Below, piece by piece: positions 26,173-35,532 of a stretch of DNA of 64,000 bases. Every line of letters starts with the position of its first letter. The stretch's first letter is position 1. Source of the DNA: JAVKMO01 sp031539345. Its GTDB lineage: Bacteria > Bacteroidota > Bacteroidia > Chitinophagales > Chitinophagaceae. The notes below the pieces were generated by a model. That model was given only the letters and a program-made list of their open reading frames with translations. It was not told where the DNA came from and made no database searches. The position numbers and the translations under genes are program-made. The DNA lies in NCBI GenBank assembly GCA_031539345.1, contig JAVKMO010000003.1, positions 3,874 to 67,873 of the forward strand. Direction: 5' to 3'.

Positions 26173-27228
26173 ATGCTCCACTCTTCAAAAAAAAATCTTC
26201 GCTTATTGCCATTAGAAGCACTACAAACAATTTGTGCAGAACAAAACGAAAGCAAATTTCGACACAAACAAATTTGGGAATGGTTATGGAAAAAAAATGT
26301 TGGGTCTTTTGAAGAAATGAGCAATTTGTCAAAACCATTGCGAGATGCTTTAGATGCAGATTATGCCATTCCAAAATTAACCGTTTACGAAACGCAACAA
26401 AGTTCAGACGGAACTATAAAAGTTGGTTTTAAAACGTTTGATGGACACGCAATTGAAGGCGTTATTATTCCAACTGAAAACCGCATTACTGTTTGTATAT
26501 CTTCTCAAATTGGTTGTAGTTTGAGTTGTAAGTTTTGTGCAACAGGTCGTTTAGAACGGAAACGAAATTTAACCTTTGATGAAATTTATGACCAAGTTTT
26601 TATCCTCAACAGAATCAGCGAAGCCGAGTTAGGAAAAAAAATTTCAAACATTGTTTATATGGGTATGGGCGAGCCTTTGTTGAATTATAAAAATGTTTTA
26701 CAATCCATTGATTTGATTACCGCAAATGAAGGCATGGCGATGTCGCCAAAACGAATTACCGTATCAACAGCAGGCGTTGCAAAAATGATTTATCAATTGG
26801 GCGAAGACAAAGTTCGTTTTAATTTAGCCCTTTCTTTACACGCAGCAAATGACAAAAAACGTAGCCAAGTCATGGGCATCAACGACAAAAATGATTTAGA
26901 TTCTTTGTGCGAAGCTCTCAATCATTTTTATGCTAAAACAAATAATGACATTACGTTAGAATACATTTTACTGAACAATTTTAACGACAGTTTAGACGAT
27001 GCAAAAGAGTTGCATCAGTTCTATAAAAAAATTCCTACGCACTTAATCAACATCATTGAATACAACCAAGTTGCTGGCATTTCATTCAAAAAAGCAAGCC
27101 AAGAAAAATTAGACGCATTTATACAATACTTACAAAACAAGCGCGTAAATGCACGCGTAAGAAGAAGTCGAGGAGAAGATATTGATGCGGCATGTGGGCA
27201 ATTAGCCAACAAAAACAAAACAACATGA
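26173..27228 (+). CDS. rlmN: 23S rRNA (adenine2503-C2)-methyltransferase
   Basis: Radical-SAM enzyme of 351 residues that methylates A2503 of 23S rRNA and A37 of some tRNAs. The Fe-S motif CSLSCKFCATG (CxxxCxxC) follows ISSQIG. GMGEPLLNYKNV and SLHAANDKKRSQVMG are family motifs, and the methyl-carrying cysteine is likely the one in DIDAACGQLA near the C-terminus. Its stop overlaps the rimM start by four bases (ATGA). Confidence 0.96.
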   Translation: MLHSSKKNLRLLPLEALQTICAEQNESKFRHKQIWEWLWKKNVGSFEEMSNLSKPLRDALDADYAIPKLTVYETQQSSDGTIKVGFKTFDGHAIEGVIIPTENRITVCISSQIGCSLSCKFCATGRLERKRNLTFDEIYDQVFILNRISEAELGKKISNIVYMGMGEPLLNYKNVLQSIDLITANEGMAMSPKRITVSTAGVAKMIYQLGEDKVRFNLALSLHAANDKKRSQVMGINDKNDLDSLCEALNHFYAKTNNDITLEYILLNNFNDSLDDAKELHQFYKKIPTHLINIIEYNQVAGISFKKASQEKLDAFIQYLQNKRVNARVRRSRGEDIDAACGQLANKNKTT

Positions 27229-27737
27229 ATGACTTAATTCCGTTTGGAAAAATTGTAAATCATTACAAATTTGGCAATGAAATTATTGTGCAACACCGTA
27301 ACGTCAATGAAAAAAAAATAAGTGCGTTGCGATTTGTTTTTATCCTCTTGTATCAACAACATATTCCCTATAAAGTGTTGTCTATTCGCACACGTTATGA
27401 AGGCGAAAGTATTGTTGTTTTAGACTGCATACCCACTTATGAAGCTGTAAAAAAAATACTTAAAAAAGAAGTTTTTATAGAACAACATATTGCCAAGCAA
27501 ATTGCAGAAAAAGTTGAAAAGGATTTTTTGGGCTATGCTTTATATGACGAAAACACAAACGCTGTTCTGGGTACAATTACAAATACAGAACACCTTGCAT
27601 CGCAATTTTTAGCAACCATTCAAGTCAATCAAAAAGAAGTTTTTATTCCCTTACATCAAAACTTAATCACCCAAATTAACCATGAAAAAAAAATAATCAC
27701 AATGAAAGTTCCTCATGGTTTGTTGGAATTAGAATAA
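27225..27737 (+). CDS. rimM: Ribosome maturation factor RimM (16S rRNA processing)
   Basis: Divergent RimM of 170 residues needed for 30S subunit maturation. The N-terminal domain starts IPFGKIVNHYKFGNE, the linker contains FLGYALYDENTNAVLGTI, and the PRC-barrel end reads FIPLHQNLITQINHEKK then MKVPHGLLELE, matching the conserved IPL...V.LPEGLL pattern. The start was set at ATG 27225 inside the rlmN stop. Here it is coupled to rlmN, and not to rpsP-trmD as in many bacteria. Confidence 0.85.
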   Translation: MNDLIPFGKIVNHYKFGNEIIVQHRNVNEKKISALRFVFILLYQQHIPYKVLSIRTRYEGESIVVLDCIPTYEAVKKILKKEVFIEQHIAKQIAEKVEKDFLGYALYDENTNAVLGTITNTEHLASQFLATIQVNQKEVFIPLHQNLITQINHEKKIITMKVPHGLLELE

Positions 27738-27752
27738 AAAATTTCAAGGTTT

Positions 27753-28439
27753 ATGCGTTTTATTCTTCTTCTTTTTTTTGGTGTTATTTTTCTACAAGGG
27801 CAAAGTCAATCGCTTTCTAACTTACATAGTAAGGAAAGTAAAAAATTCAATTTTGGCATTGGACTCGGCGTTGGCTTTCATGCATTGGGCATAGAAAAAA
27901 GCAATGCTTATTTGGCACAAGAAAAATGGGTAAGCATCAATCCCAATAGCACGGCTGGCTTTTTTGTTCATTTTGTCAGCAACTACAATTTTAAACCTCA
28001 TTGGGCTTTACGTTTCAATTTTCCTTTGTTTCATTATTCAAACTACACTATTGCTTATACGCAAAGAGACGGTGCCAACACAAAAAATGAAAGTTTTATT
28101 TTTGACCATTTTAAACTGAACGCACCGATAGAAGTATTATTTAAGTCTGATATCATCAATAATTTTCGGTTTCATATTTCTTCAGGATATTATGCTGGCT
28201 ATAATTTTACAAGCAACGTAGCACTCAAGAACATTTCTTTTTTAAGAATCAACAAATGGGAACAAGGTGCGACAATTGGCATCGGTTTTACCTTTGGTGG
28301 AGAATTTACAAACACGGCGGTAGAGTTGAAATATCAATATGGATTTACAGATATTTTTATCCAAGAAGCAAACAACGATTTTTCTAACGTAATAGAGAAA
28401 CTCAAAACGCGAAACTTGTTATTGAGTATTAGTTTTTAA
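27753..28439 (+). CDS. PorT-family outer-membrane beta-barrel protein
   Basis: Secreted protein of 228 residues with a signal peptide (MRFILLLFFGVIFLQGQSQS). Alternating hydrophobic strands follow (FNFGIGLGVGFHALGI, ALRFNFPLFHY, TIGIGFTFGGEF), and the C-terminus TRNLLLSISF ends in Phe as outer-membrane barrels do. Size and pattern are close to PorT, a type IX secretion accessory protein, but assignment to PorT proper is an inference. GldH elsewhere in the window supports a type IX or gliding system in this organism. Confidence 0.65.
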   Translation: MRFILLLFFGVIFLQGQSQSLSNLHSKESKKFNFGIGLGVGFHALGIEKSNAYLAQEKWVSINPNSTAGFFVHFVSNYNFKPHWALRFNFPLFHYSNYTIAYTQRDGANTKNESFIFDHFKLNAPIEVLFKSDIINNFRFHISSGYYAGYNFTSNVALKNISFLRINKWEQGATIGIGFTFGGEFTNTAVELKYQYGFTDIFIQEANNDFSNVIEKLKTRNLLLSISF

Positions 28440-28546
28440 CGAATATAAATCATTGATACGAAGCTGTGTTTCTTTGGAATCAACGTGGCGACAAAAATTA
28501 TATTCACCGCCTTATTTTTTTTCTTTTTGTTTAATTGTTTTTAGCT

Positions 28547-31500
28547 ATGCTTTCTTTTCTCAGCAAATTATTTGGTGGTAATAAATCTAAAAAAGACGTT
28601 CAAATTTTGCTTCCTATTATTGAAAAAATCAACACGCACTTTTCTTCTTTTGCAAACATTTCTAATGACGAGTTAAGAAATAAAACAAAACAGTTTCAAG
28701 AACAAATTCAAAAACACATCGAAGGCGTTTTGACCGAAACCAAACAATTAGAAGAACAAGCGAATGCGTTGGGCGAAGACAAAGTTGTTGAAAAAGAAAC
28801 TGTATTCAAATTGATTGATGAATTAGCTGTTACGAAGCAGCAAAAAATAGAAGAAGCCTTGTGGACAATTTTGCCCGAAGCCTTTGCTGTAGTAAAAGAA
28901 ACGGCACGACGCTTTAAAGAAAATGCAAAACTGACAAGCATCGCAAGCGAATTAGACATTACTTTAGCAAACAAAAAAAAATACATCAAAATTGAAAATG
29001 GCAATGCGATTTATGACAATCGATGGAGCGTTGGCGGCAATGAATTGGTGTGGAATATGGTGCATTATGACGTTCAATTGATTGGCGGTATTGTTTTGCA
29101 TCAAGGGAAAATTTCTGAAATGGCAACAGGTGAAGGGAAAACTTTGGTTTCAACCCTACCCGCCTACCTCAATGCCCTTGCTGGCGAAGGCGTTCATATT
29201 GTTACGGTCAACGATTATTTGGCAAAAAGAGACAGCGAATGGAATGCTCCCATTTTTGAATTTTTAGGCTTGCGGGTAGATTGTATTGACTACTACGAAC
29301 CACATACAATTTATCGCCAACACGCTTACCTTGCCGACATTACTTACGGCACCAACAACGAGTTTGGATTTGATTATTTAAGAGATAACATGGTTCACCA
29401 AACAGATGAAATTGTGCAACGCACAAATCATTTTTTTGCCATGATTGATGAGGTAGATTCTGTGTTGATTGATGATGCAAGAACGCCCTTGATTATTTCT
29501 GGACCAATAGGCACAGACGATTCTCAACAACGCTTTTTTCAATTGAAACCTCGTGTAGAAAAACTGATTGAAGCACAAAAAAAAATTACAACAAATTTTA
29601 TAGCTCAAGCAAAAGAAAAAATCACTGCCGGCAATGACGACCCTAAAGACGGCGGATTAGACCTGTATCGTGCGTTTAGAAGTATGCCCAAAAACAGTGC
29701 GTTGATTAAATTTTTAAGTGAACCAAACATTAAAGTAAAACTACAAAAAACAGAAAATTTTTACTTGGCAGACAATCAAAAATTAATGCCAGAAGTGGAT
29801 AAAGAATTACTCTTTCAGATTGATGAAAAAAACAATCAAGTTGATTTGACAGAAAAAGGATTGCATTTTATTACACAAGATTTTGCTGAAAAAGATTTTT
29901 TTGTTTTGCCAGATTTAGCTGTTGAATTAGACCGCATTCACCAAGACAAAGCACTTTCTAACGAAGAAAAAATCACCCGTAAAGAAAAATTGACGAATGA
30001 TTATGCACTCAAATCTGACCGTATTCACAGCGTTCAACAATTGCTCAAAGCTTATACCCTATTTGAAAAAGATGACGAGTATGTTGTGTTAGAAGGGCAA
30101 GTGAAAATTGTTGATGAACAAACGGGACGTATTATGGAAGGCAGACGATATAGCGACGGTTTGCACCAAGCAATAGAAGCAAAAGAGGGCGTAAAAATTG
30201 AAGGTGCATCACAAACTTATGCCACTGTTACGCTGCAAAATTATTTTAGAATGTACCACAAACTTGCTGGTATGACAGGAACAGCAGAAACAGAAGCACA
30301 AGAATTTTGGCAAATTTACAAATTAGACGTGGTGAGTATTCCTACGAATATCACCGCAATTAGAAAAGACGAACAAGACCTTGTTTATAAAACAAAACGA
30401 GAAAAATATAAAGCTGTTATTGATGAGATAGAAAAAATTGTTGCCCAACAACGTGCGGTTTTAGTTGGCACAACGTCTGTCGAGGTGTCAGAATTATTGG
30501 CACGAATGTTAAAACAAAAAAATATTTCTCATAACGTTCTCAATGCAAAGCAACATGCAAGAGAAGCACAAATTATTTTAGAAGCAGGCTTACCTGGCAA
30601 GGTTACGATTGCAACAAATATGGCAGGTAGAGGAACGGATATTAAACTCCACGCCACCGTAAAAGAAAATGGAGGACTTGCCATTATTGGTACAGAAAGG
30701 CACGAAAGCAGACGGGTTGATAGACAATTACGAGGACGTGCTGGCAGACAAGGCGACCCTGGTTCTACACAATTTTTTGTGTCGTTAGAAGATGATTTAA
30801 TGCGCATGTTTGGGAGTGATAGAATTGCATCTTTAATGGATAAAATGGGCTATAAAGAAGGCGAAGTTTTGCAACATAGTTTGGTTACAAAAAGCATTGA
30901 GCGTGCACAAAAAAAAGTAGAAGAAAATAATTTTGGCATCAGAAAAAGATTACTCGAATATGACGATGTGATGAACAAACAACGGAATGTGATTTACAAA
31001 AAACGTTCACACGCTTTGTTTGGCGAACGCTTGAGCAACGACATTGACAACTCATTTTATTTAGTTACAAAACAGGTTCTTGATTATTTTGATGTACACG
31101 ACAATGTATTGCAAACAAAATTAGAATGTCTAAGTCAGCTTGGCGTGGACTATGATTTTACAAAAGAAGAACTGCAAGCAAAAAATAATAACGGACTTGT
31201 CAATACGATTTATGCTTTAGCCATTGAACATTATACAAACAAAAAAGCAAACATCAAAACAATCTGTTTGCCATTGGTAAAAAATGTAAAATTGATGAAC
31301 GGCGATAAATTCAAAAATGTGAATTTGCCTTTTACAGACGGAAAGAAAATTCTTCCTTCACATATTCATATTGACGATGCCATTGCAAGCCAAGGTGGAA
31401 GCATTCCTCTTGCGATAGAAAAAAATATCAGCCTTTTACTGATTGATGATATGTGGAAAGATCACCTCCGCCAAATGGACGACTTACGCCACAGTGTACA

Positions 31501-31843
31501 AAGTGCCGTGTATGAACAAAAAGACCCACTTGTAATTTACAAAGTAGAGGCCTTTGAATTATTTCAACAATTAGACAATCACATTCATCATGATGTTGTT
31601 CACTTTTTAAGTCAATATCAGTTGTTTAACAATGAACAAGAACAAGCACAAATTGACTTTCAACAACAAACACGCCGTACTGATGCGTCAAAAATAAAAA
31701 CCATTAAACAAGATTTGAACGAACCACAAAGCGAAGAGCCAATTCAAGAAAAAGCAGCACCTATTATTGCAGATCCCAAAATTGGTCGCAACGATGCTTG
31801 TCCTTGCGGAAGTGGAAAAAAATTCAAAAATTGTCACGGATAA
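28547..31843 (+). CDS. secA: Protein translocase ATPase SecA
   Basis: Motor of 1098 residues that drives preproteins through SecYEG. Walker A lies in MATGEGKTLVSTLPAY near residue 190, DEAD-like MIDEVDSVLIDDARTPLI follows, and GRGTDIKL and RGRAGRQGDPG mark the second ATPase lobe. A C-terminal zinc and SecB-binding tail, CPCGSGKKFKNCH, is present. The length is larger than E. coli SecA (about 901), as usual in Bacteroidetes. ATG at 28547 was chosen over the TTG at 28535. Confidence 0.97.
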   Translation: MLSFLSKLFGGNKSKKDVQILLPIIEKINTHFSSFANISNDELRNKTKQFQEQIQKHIEGVLTETKQLEEQANALGEDKVVEKETVFKLIDELAVTKQQKIEEALWTILPEAFAVVKETARRFKENAKLTSIASELDITLANKKKYIKIENGNAIYDNRWSVGGNELVWNMVHYDVQLIGGIVLHQGKISEMATGEGKTLVSTLPAYLNALAGEGVHIVTVNDYLAKRDSEWNAPIFEFLGLRVDCIDYYEPHTIYRQHAYLADITYGTNNEFGFDYLRDNMVHQTDEIVQRTNHFFAMIDEVDSVLIDDARTPLIISGPIGTDDSQQRFFQLKPRVEKLIEAQKKITTNFIAQAKEKITAGNDDPKDGGLDLYRAFRSMPKNSALIKFLSEPNIKVKLQKTENFYLADNQKLMPEVDKELLFQIDEKNNQVDLTEKGLHFITQDFAEKDFFVLPDLAVELDRIHQDKALSNEEKITRKEKLTNDYALKSDRIHSVQQLLKAYTLFEKDDEYVVLEGQVKIVDEQTGRIMEGRRYSDGLHQAIEAKEGVKIEGASQTYATVTLQNYFRMYHKLAGMTGTAETEAQEFWQIYKLDVVSIPTNITAIRKDEQDLVYKTKREKYKAVIDEIEKIVAQQRAVLVGTTSVEVSELLARMLKQKNISHNVLNAKQHAREAQIILEAGLPGKVTIATNMAGRGTDIKLHATVKENGGLAIIGTERHESRRVDRQLRGRAGRQGDPGSTQFFVSLEDDLMRMFGSDRIASLMDKMGYKEGEVLQHSLVTKSIERAQKKVEENNFGIRKRLLEYDDVMNKQRNVIYKKRSHALFGERLSNDIDNSFYLVTKQVLDYFDVHDNVLQTKLECLSQLGVDYDFTKEELQAKNNNGLVNTIYALAIEHYTNKKANIKTICLPLVKNVKLMNGDKFKNVNLPFTDGKKILPSHIHIDDAIASQGGSIPLAIEKNISLLLIDDMWKDHLRQMDDLRHSVQSAVYEQKDPLVIYKVEAFELFQQLDNHIHHDVVHFLSQYQLFNNEQEQAQIDFQQQTRRTDASKIKTIKQDLNEPQSEEPIQEKAAPIIADPKIGRNDACPCGSGKKFKNCHG

Positions 31844-31872
31844 CAACGCTGATTTTTCATATCATTCAGCTA

Positions 31873-32268
31873 TTACACGCATTTTGGACAAAGCCCCGAA
31901 ACGGTAAAATTAACTTCCATTACCTTATATTTTTTCGGTAATTGATACGTTGGATGAACGTCTTCAAGACAGGTTACAGACTTACATTTTTGACAGCTAA
32001 AATGAATATGGTCGTGACGATGAACATGAACGTGTGTATGCTCTGTTGCACAAATTTCACAACTCGCATATTTTAATACGCCATCAACATTGACGATTTT
32101 ATGAATGAGATTTTCATTGACCAGTCTTTCTAATACGCGATAAATTGTAACACGATCGCACACATCACCCAACCCTTGCTGTATATCTGCATGCGAAACC
32201 GCTTGTGCAGACTGATTGACAAACTCAAATATGGCAGTCTTTGCTGCTGTTTTTTTTACGGTAGCCAT
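31873..32268 (-). CDS. Fur-family metal-responsive repressor (probably Zur-like)
   Basis: DNA-binding regulator of 131 residues. A winged helix (AVSHADIQQGLGDVCDRVTIYRVLERL) is followed by a His-rich metal-sensing stretch (HTHVHVHRHDHIHFSC) and two CxxC pairs, CQKC and CPKC at the C-terminus, for structural zinc. Divergent transcription from a TonB-dependent receptor and a perfect dyad between them suggest it controls that receptor and probably itself. Zinc sensing is inferred from the His/Cys richness and the receptor's features; iron or peroxide sensing is not excluded. Confidence 0.82.
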   Translation of the reverse strand: MATVKKTAAKTAIFEFVNQSAQAVSHADIQQGLGDVCDRVTIYRVLERLVNENLIHKIVNVDGVLKYASCEICATEHTHVHVHRHDHIHFSCQKCKSVTCLEDVHPTYQLPKKYKVMEVNFTVSGLCPKCV

Positions 32269-32286
32269 AAACTAAAAAGTAATTTT

Positions 32287-32299
32287 GCAACATTGTTGC
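32287..32299. promoter_or_regulatory. Palindromic operator, probable Fur/Zur-family binding site
   Basis: GCAACATTGTTGC is a perfect 6-1-6 inverted repeat, 19 bases upstream of the repressor gene and overlapping the TTG (-33) element of the receptor promoter. A bound repressor would block RNA polymerase directly. Confidence 0.6.
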
Positions 32300-32324
32300 G
32301 TTTTTGATTTTTCTTTTATGTTTG
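32296..32324 (+). promoter_or_regulatory. Bacteroidetes-type promoter of the TonB receptor gene
   Basis: TTG at 32296-32298, an 18-base spacer, then TATGTTTG at 32317-32324, an exact fit to TTG-N17-23-TAnnTTTG. The predicted transcript would start near 32332, about 35 bases before the receptor ATG. Confidence 0.6.
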
Positions 32325-32366
32325 CAATTCTATCTTATTTATTGTTCAATTAATTTATTTTAAACG

Positions 32367-34733
32367 ATGGAACTCCGTTACGCCATATTTGTTTTTCTTA
32401 TTTCTTATTCTCAATTACACTCCCAAGAAAATATTTGTTTTAAAAGCATTTTAAAAAACTTTGAAACACAAGAAATCATCTATACACAAAATATTTTTAT
32501 CAACGAGTTAAATAAAAACGTCAGCAATCATAAAGATGGCGTTTTTAAAGTCTGCTCTATCGAACCTGTTTTGCATATTCAAATAGATGGTTTTAACGCA
32601 TTTGTATTCAATAGTAATGACAAAAAAGATACCATTTATTTAATCCACAAGGCGATTGAACAAGATGAAGTGATTGTAACCGGCTTACAAGGAAATTTGA
32701 ATACAAGAAAAAATACGGGTTCTATTATTGGTTTAAAACAGAGTGCTTTATTTAATAATGGTGCAGCAAATGCGTTAGACGTATTAAGCAAACAAAATGG
32801 TGTTGCTTTAATTACACAAGGTCCTGGAATCAACAAAGTAAGTATTCGTGGCTTGAGTCATAACCGTGTTGGCATTATTCAAGATGGCATAAAATTAGAA
32901 AATCAACAATGGGGAGACGACCACGGCATTGACATCAACGATTTGAATTTAGATAAAATAGAAATTATTAAGTGGCCGACCTCTTTATTATACGGCAGTG
33001 ATGCAATGGGCGGTGTCGTCAATTTTATTTCTAAACAAAATCGTCAAACAAATTCTTTACAAGGAAATATGTCCACAAATTACAACACCAACAATCAATA
33101 CGTTTCGTCTCATGTCAATTTAAACACCAATGTAGAAGGCTATTATTTAGGCGGTTGGGGAAATTTAAAACGTGCTCAAGACTATCAAAATAAATATGAT
33201 GGCTATGTATTGAACTCTCGATTTCAAGAAAATAATTTTGGCTTTTTAGCTGGTACAGAAAAAAAATGGGGACATATCGACCTTACATTCAATCATTATG
33301 ACAAAGCGATTGGCTTGATTGAAGGCGAAAGAAATGAAGAAGGAAAATTCATCTATAAAGACCATGATGAAGAAAAAATAGCCACGCACGCAACAAGCAA
33401 AACATACACGATGAGTATTTATCCTTTGGCGTATGTGAAACAAACCAATGCGGGCATCAAATTTAAATATGCGTTTAATACGCAACACGCGATTGCCTTT
33501 GCTGCTGGTTGGCAACGCAATGAAAGAAATGAAATGGTTGGTGAAGCAGATACTGCATTGCATCTAAACTTGCAAACAGTGAACTATAATTTGATTTATA
33601 CTTTTCAAAAAAATAAATTCAAAAATCATTTTGGTATAATCGGAATGCATCAACAAAATAAAATTGGCGGTGAGGAGCATTTAATACCAAATTATGTGAG
33701 TAATGAAATGGCTGGCGTATATGTAGGCGATTTGAATGTGAACGACAAATTATTTGTAGGATTAGGTGTACGTGGTGATTTTAGAAATCTGCAAACCACT
33801 GCTTTAACGCTTGAATTAGATGGTGAAAAAGACGAACATTTTAAAGCCTTAAATGAAAATTATTTTAACGTTAGTGGCAATCTTAGTCTGTCGTATAAAA
33901 TCAATTCTCACGTCAATTTAAAAAGCAATATCAGTAAAGGATTTCGCTTTCCTCATGTTGTCGAGCTGTTGTCAAATGGTGCACACGAAGGAGCGAATCG
34001 TATTGAAATCGGTGATGCCAAATTAAAGCCTGAAGAAAATTATCAAACAGACTTTTCTGTCAGCTATGAAAACGAACATTTTTTATTCAAGGGCGAAGCA
34101 TTTATAAATTATATTTTCAATTATATCTATTTACGCAAACAACAAAACGACGACGGCACAGATAGAATGATGAACAATGGAGGACAAGATTTGCAAGTGT
34201 TTCAATACCAACAAAACAAAGCTTTTATTACAGGCATAGAATTAGAAAGTGATATTCATATACACCAAATAGACTGGCTACATTGGGGTAATAAATTTTC
34301 TTATATCGTAGGAAACTTTACACAAGCCGTAGATGCATCGAAAAACTTACCACGCATCATGTCACCAATATGGACATCAGAATTAAAAGCCAGTAAGGAA
34401 TTAAAAAACTCAATTTTCAAAAGTGTATTTTTTAATGTAGAAAGTATCTATAATTTTTCACAAGACAATTTTTTCAAAGGATATAATACAGAAACAGTAA
34501 CGCCAGCATATTGGTTAATCAATGCAGGTTTTGGCACAAGCATCAACTATAAAAATCAAACAGTTTGCAATTTTTTTATTGGCATCAACAACGTATTAGA
34601 CATCGCTTATCAAAATCATTTGAATACCCTAAAATATAAACCTGAAAACACAGCAACTCAACGAATAGGTATTTTTGAAATGGGTAGAAATTTCGTTTTC
34701 AAAATCAATATTCCGATTTATTATTCGTGGTAA
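32367..34733 (+). CDS. TonB-dependent outer-membrane receptor, probably for zinc or a metal complex
   Basis: Receptor of 788 residues. A signal peptide (to about LHSQ) is followed by a short N-terminal domain. The plug domain (about residues 95-220) has EVIVTGLQGN as the TonB-box region, VSIRGLSHNRVGIIQDGIKLE and LLYGSDAMGGVVNFIS. A beta-barrel makes up the rest, with SKGFRFPHVVEL as a conserved barrel motif. The loop WGDDHGIDI resembles acidic and His-rich loops of ZnuD-type zinc receptors. The divergent Fur/Zur-type gene and the shared operator support metal uptake. A terminator element follows. Confidence 0.85.
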   Translation: MELRYAIFVFLISYSQLHSQENICFKSILKNFETQEIIYTQNIFINELNKNVSNHKDGVFKVCSIEPVLHIQIDGFNAFVFNSNDKKDTIYLIHKAIEQDEVIVTGLQGNLNTRKNTGSIIGLKQSALFNNGAANALDVLSKQNGVALITQGPGINKVSIRGLSHNRVGIIQDGIKLENQQWGDDHGIDINDLNLDKIEIIKWPTSLLYGSDAMGGVVNFISKQNRQTNSLQGNMSTNYNTNNQYVSSHVNLNTNVEGYYLGGWGNLKRAQDYQNKYDGYVLNSRFQENNFGFLAGTEKKWGHIDLTFNHYDKAIGLIEGERNEEGKFIYKDHDEEKIATHATSKTYTMSIYPLAYVKQTNAGIKFKYAFNTQHAIAFAAGWQRNERNEMVGEADTALHLNLQTVNYNLIYTFQKNKFKNHFGIIGMHQQNKIGGEEHLIPNYVSNEMAGVYVGDLNVNDKLFVGLGVRGDFRNLQTTALTLELDGEKDEHFKALNENYFNVSGNLSLSYKINSHVNLKSNISKGFRFPHVVELLSNGAHEGANRIEIGDAKLKPEENYQTDFSVSYENEHFLFKGEAFINYIFNYIYLRKQQNDDGTDRMMNNGGQDLQVFQYQQNKAFITGIELESDIHIHQIDWLHWGNKFSYIVGNFTQAVDASKNLPRIMSPIWTSELKASKELKNSIFKSVFFNVESIYNFSQDNFFKGYNTETVTPAYWLINAGFGTSINYKNQTVCNFFIGINNVLDIAYQNHLNTLKYKPENTATQRIGIFEMGRNFVFKINIPIYYSW

Positions 34734-34749
34734 AATAAAGGTGTTCATA

Positions 34750-34880
34750 CTGCCGTCTGCGGTGTTATCACATAACATAAAAATGGTAGCCTATTTGTCG
34801 AGGTGTTTGTTTCAATAGCAAACGTCTCGACTTTTTTATGACTAAAAAAACGCGAAGAATTTTATACTTGCAGAATGAAT
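34750..34880 (+). repeat. Dispersed terminator-leader element, copy C
   Basis: The reverse complement of 13448-13580 with scattered differences. In order it holds CTGCCGTCTGCGGTGTTATC, GGTAGCCTATTTGTCGAGG, the hairpin, a T-run and ATACTTGCAGAATGAA. As in copy A it starts soon after a gene stop and precedes an unrelated gene. Confidence 0.75.
34797..34838 (+). terminator. Rho-independent terminator after the TonB receptor gene
   Basis: Thirteen-base arms GTCGAGGTGTTTG and CAAACGTCTCGAC pair fully if two adjacent G-U pairs are allowed. The loop is TTTCAATAG and six T residues follow. It lies 64 bases after the receptor stop. Confidence 0.8.
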
Positions 34881-34971
34881 GTTGGTTGAATTGAAGTTTT
34901 TTATTTTACCGCAAAATATTGAGTATCGATTTTTTTTATAGAAAAAAAGAAGTTGGAACGAATAAAAAACA

Positions 34972-35469
34972 ATGAACCATAAGCCACTAAAAACATATTT
35001 TTTTGTCATTAGCATTTTTCTATTCATCGCTTCATTAACACAAGACTGTTATTGTTTAGATGGCTATACCGAATGTATGGAATCAATAGGTGCATTGTTA
35101 TGGGGTTGGATAGGCGTCCTCTATGAAATTGGCTTCATAGTAGAAATGCTACAAGGAACAATAACGACTGAGAATTATCAATTTGGTACACATTTAAGTT
35201 GGCTTGCCAACCCATTTCTCATTATTGCATTTGTAACCTTCAACTTTTATCCGAAGGTAACAATACTTCTTTCAAGTGTCTCCACTCTTTTTATGCTTTC
35301 TTTTTTATTGGTCAAATCTGTCATTGTAGACGAAGCCGGACACTACTGCGAAATAAAAACTTATCAAGCAGGTTATTATTTGTGGCTTGCAAGTTCATTA
35401 ATAATATTGATAGGTTCACTATATTCGACCATCACATACAAGTATAAGGAGAGGAAAAACGACCTGTAA
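34972..35469 (+). CDS. Membrane protein of unknown function
   Basis: Protein of 165 residues with about five hydrophobic helices (first at residues 8-24, then in GALLWGWIGVLYEIGF, NPFLIIAFVTFNF, a fourth near 97-115 and a last near 133-153). The segments SLTQDCYC...C and LSWLANPFLI and the later VDEAGHY resemble a group of small Bacteroidetes membrane proteins of unknown role, but I cannot name the family. No enzymatic motif is seen. It sits alone after the dispersed element, which may supply its leader. Confidence 0.6.
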   Translation: MNHKPLKTYFFVISIFLFIASLTQDCYCLDGYTECMESIGALLWGWIGVLYEIGFIVEMLQGTITTENYQFGTHLSWLANPFLIIAFVTFNFYPKVTILLSSVSTLFMLSFLLVKSVIVDEAGHYCEIKTYQAGYYLWLASSLIILIGSLYSTITYKYKERKNDL

Positions 35470-35532
35470 GTAAACGGTTGTCCTACTTTTAAGATAAAAA
35501 ATCACTTCACAATCGTATAAAAACAACCCAAT

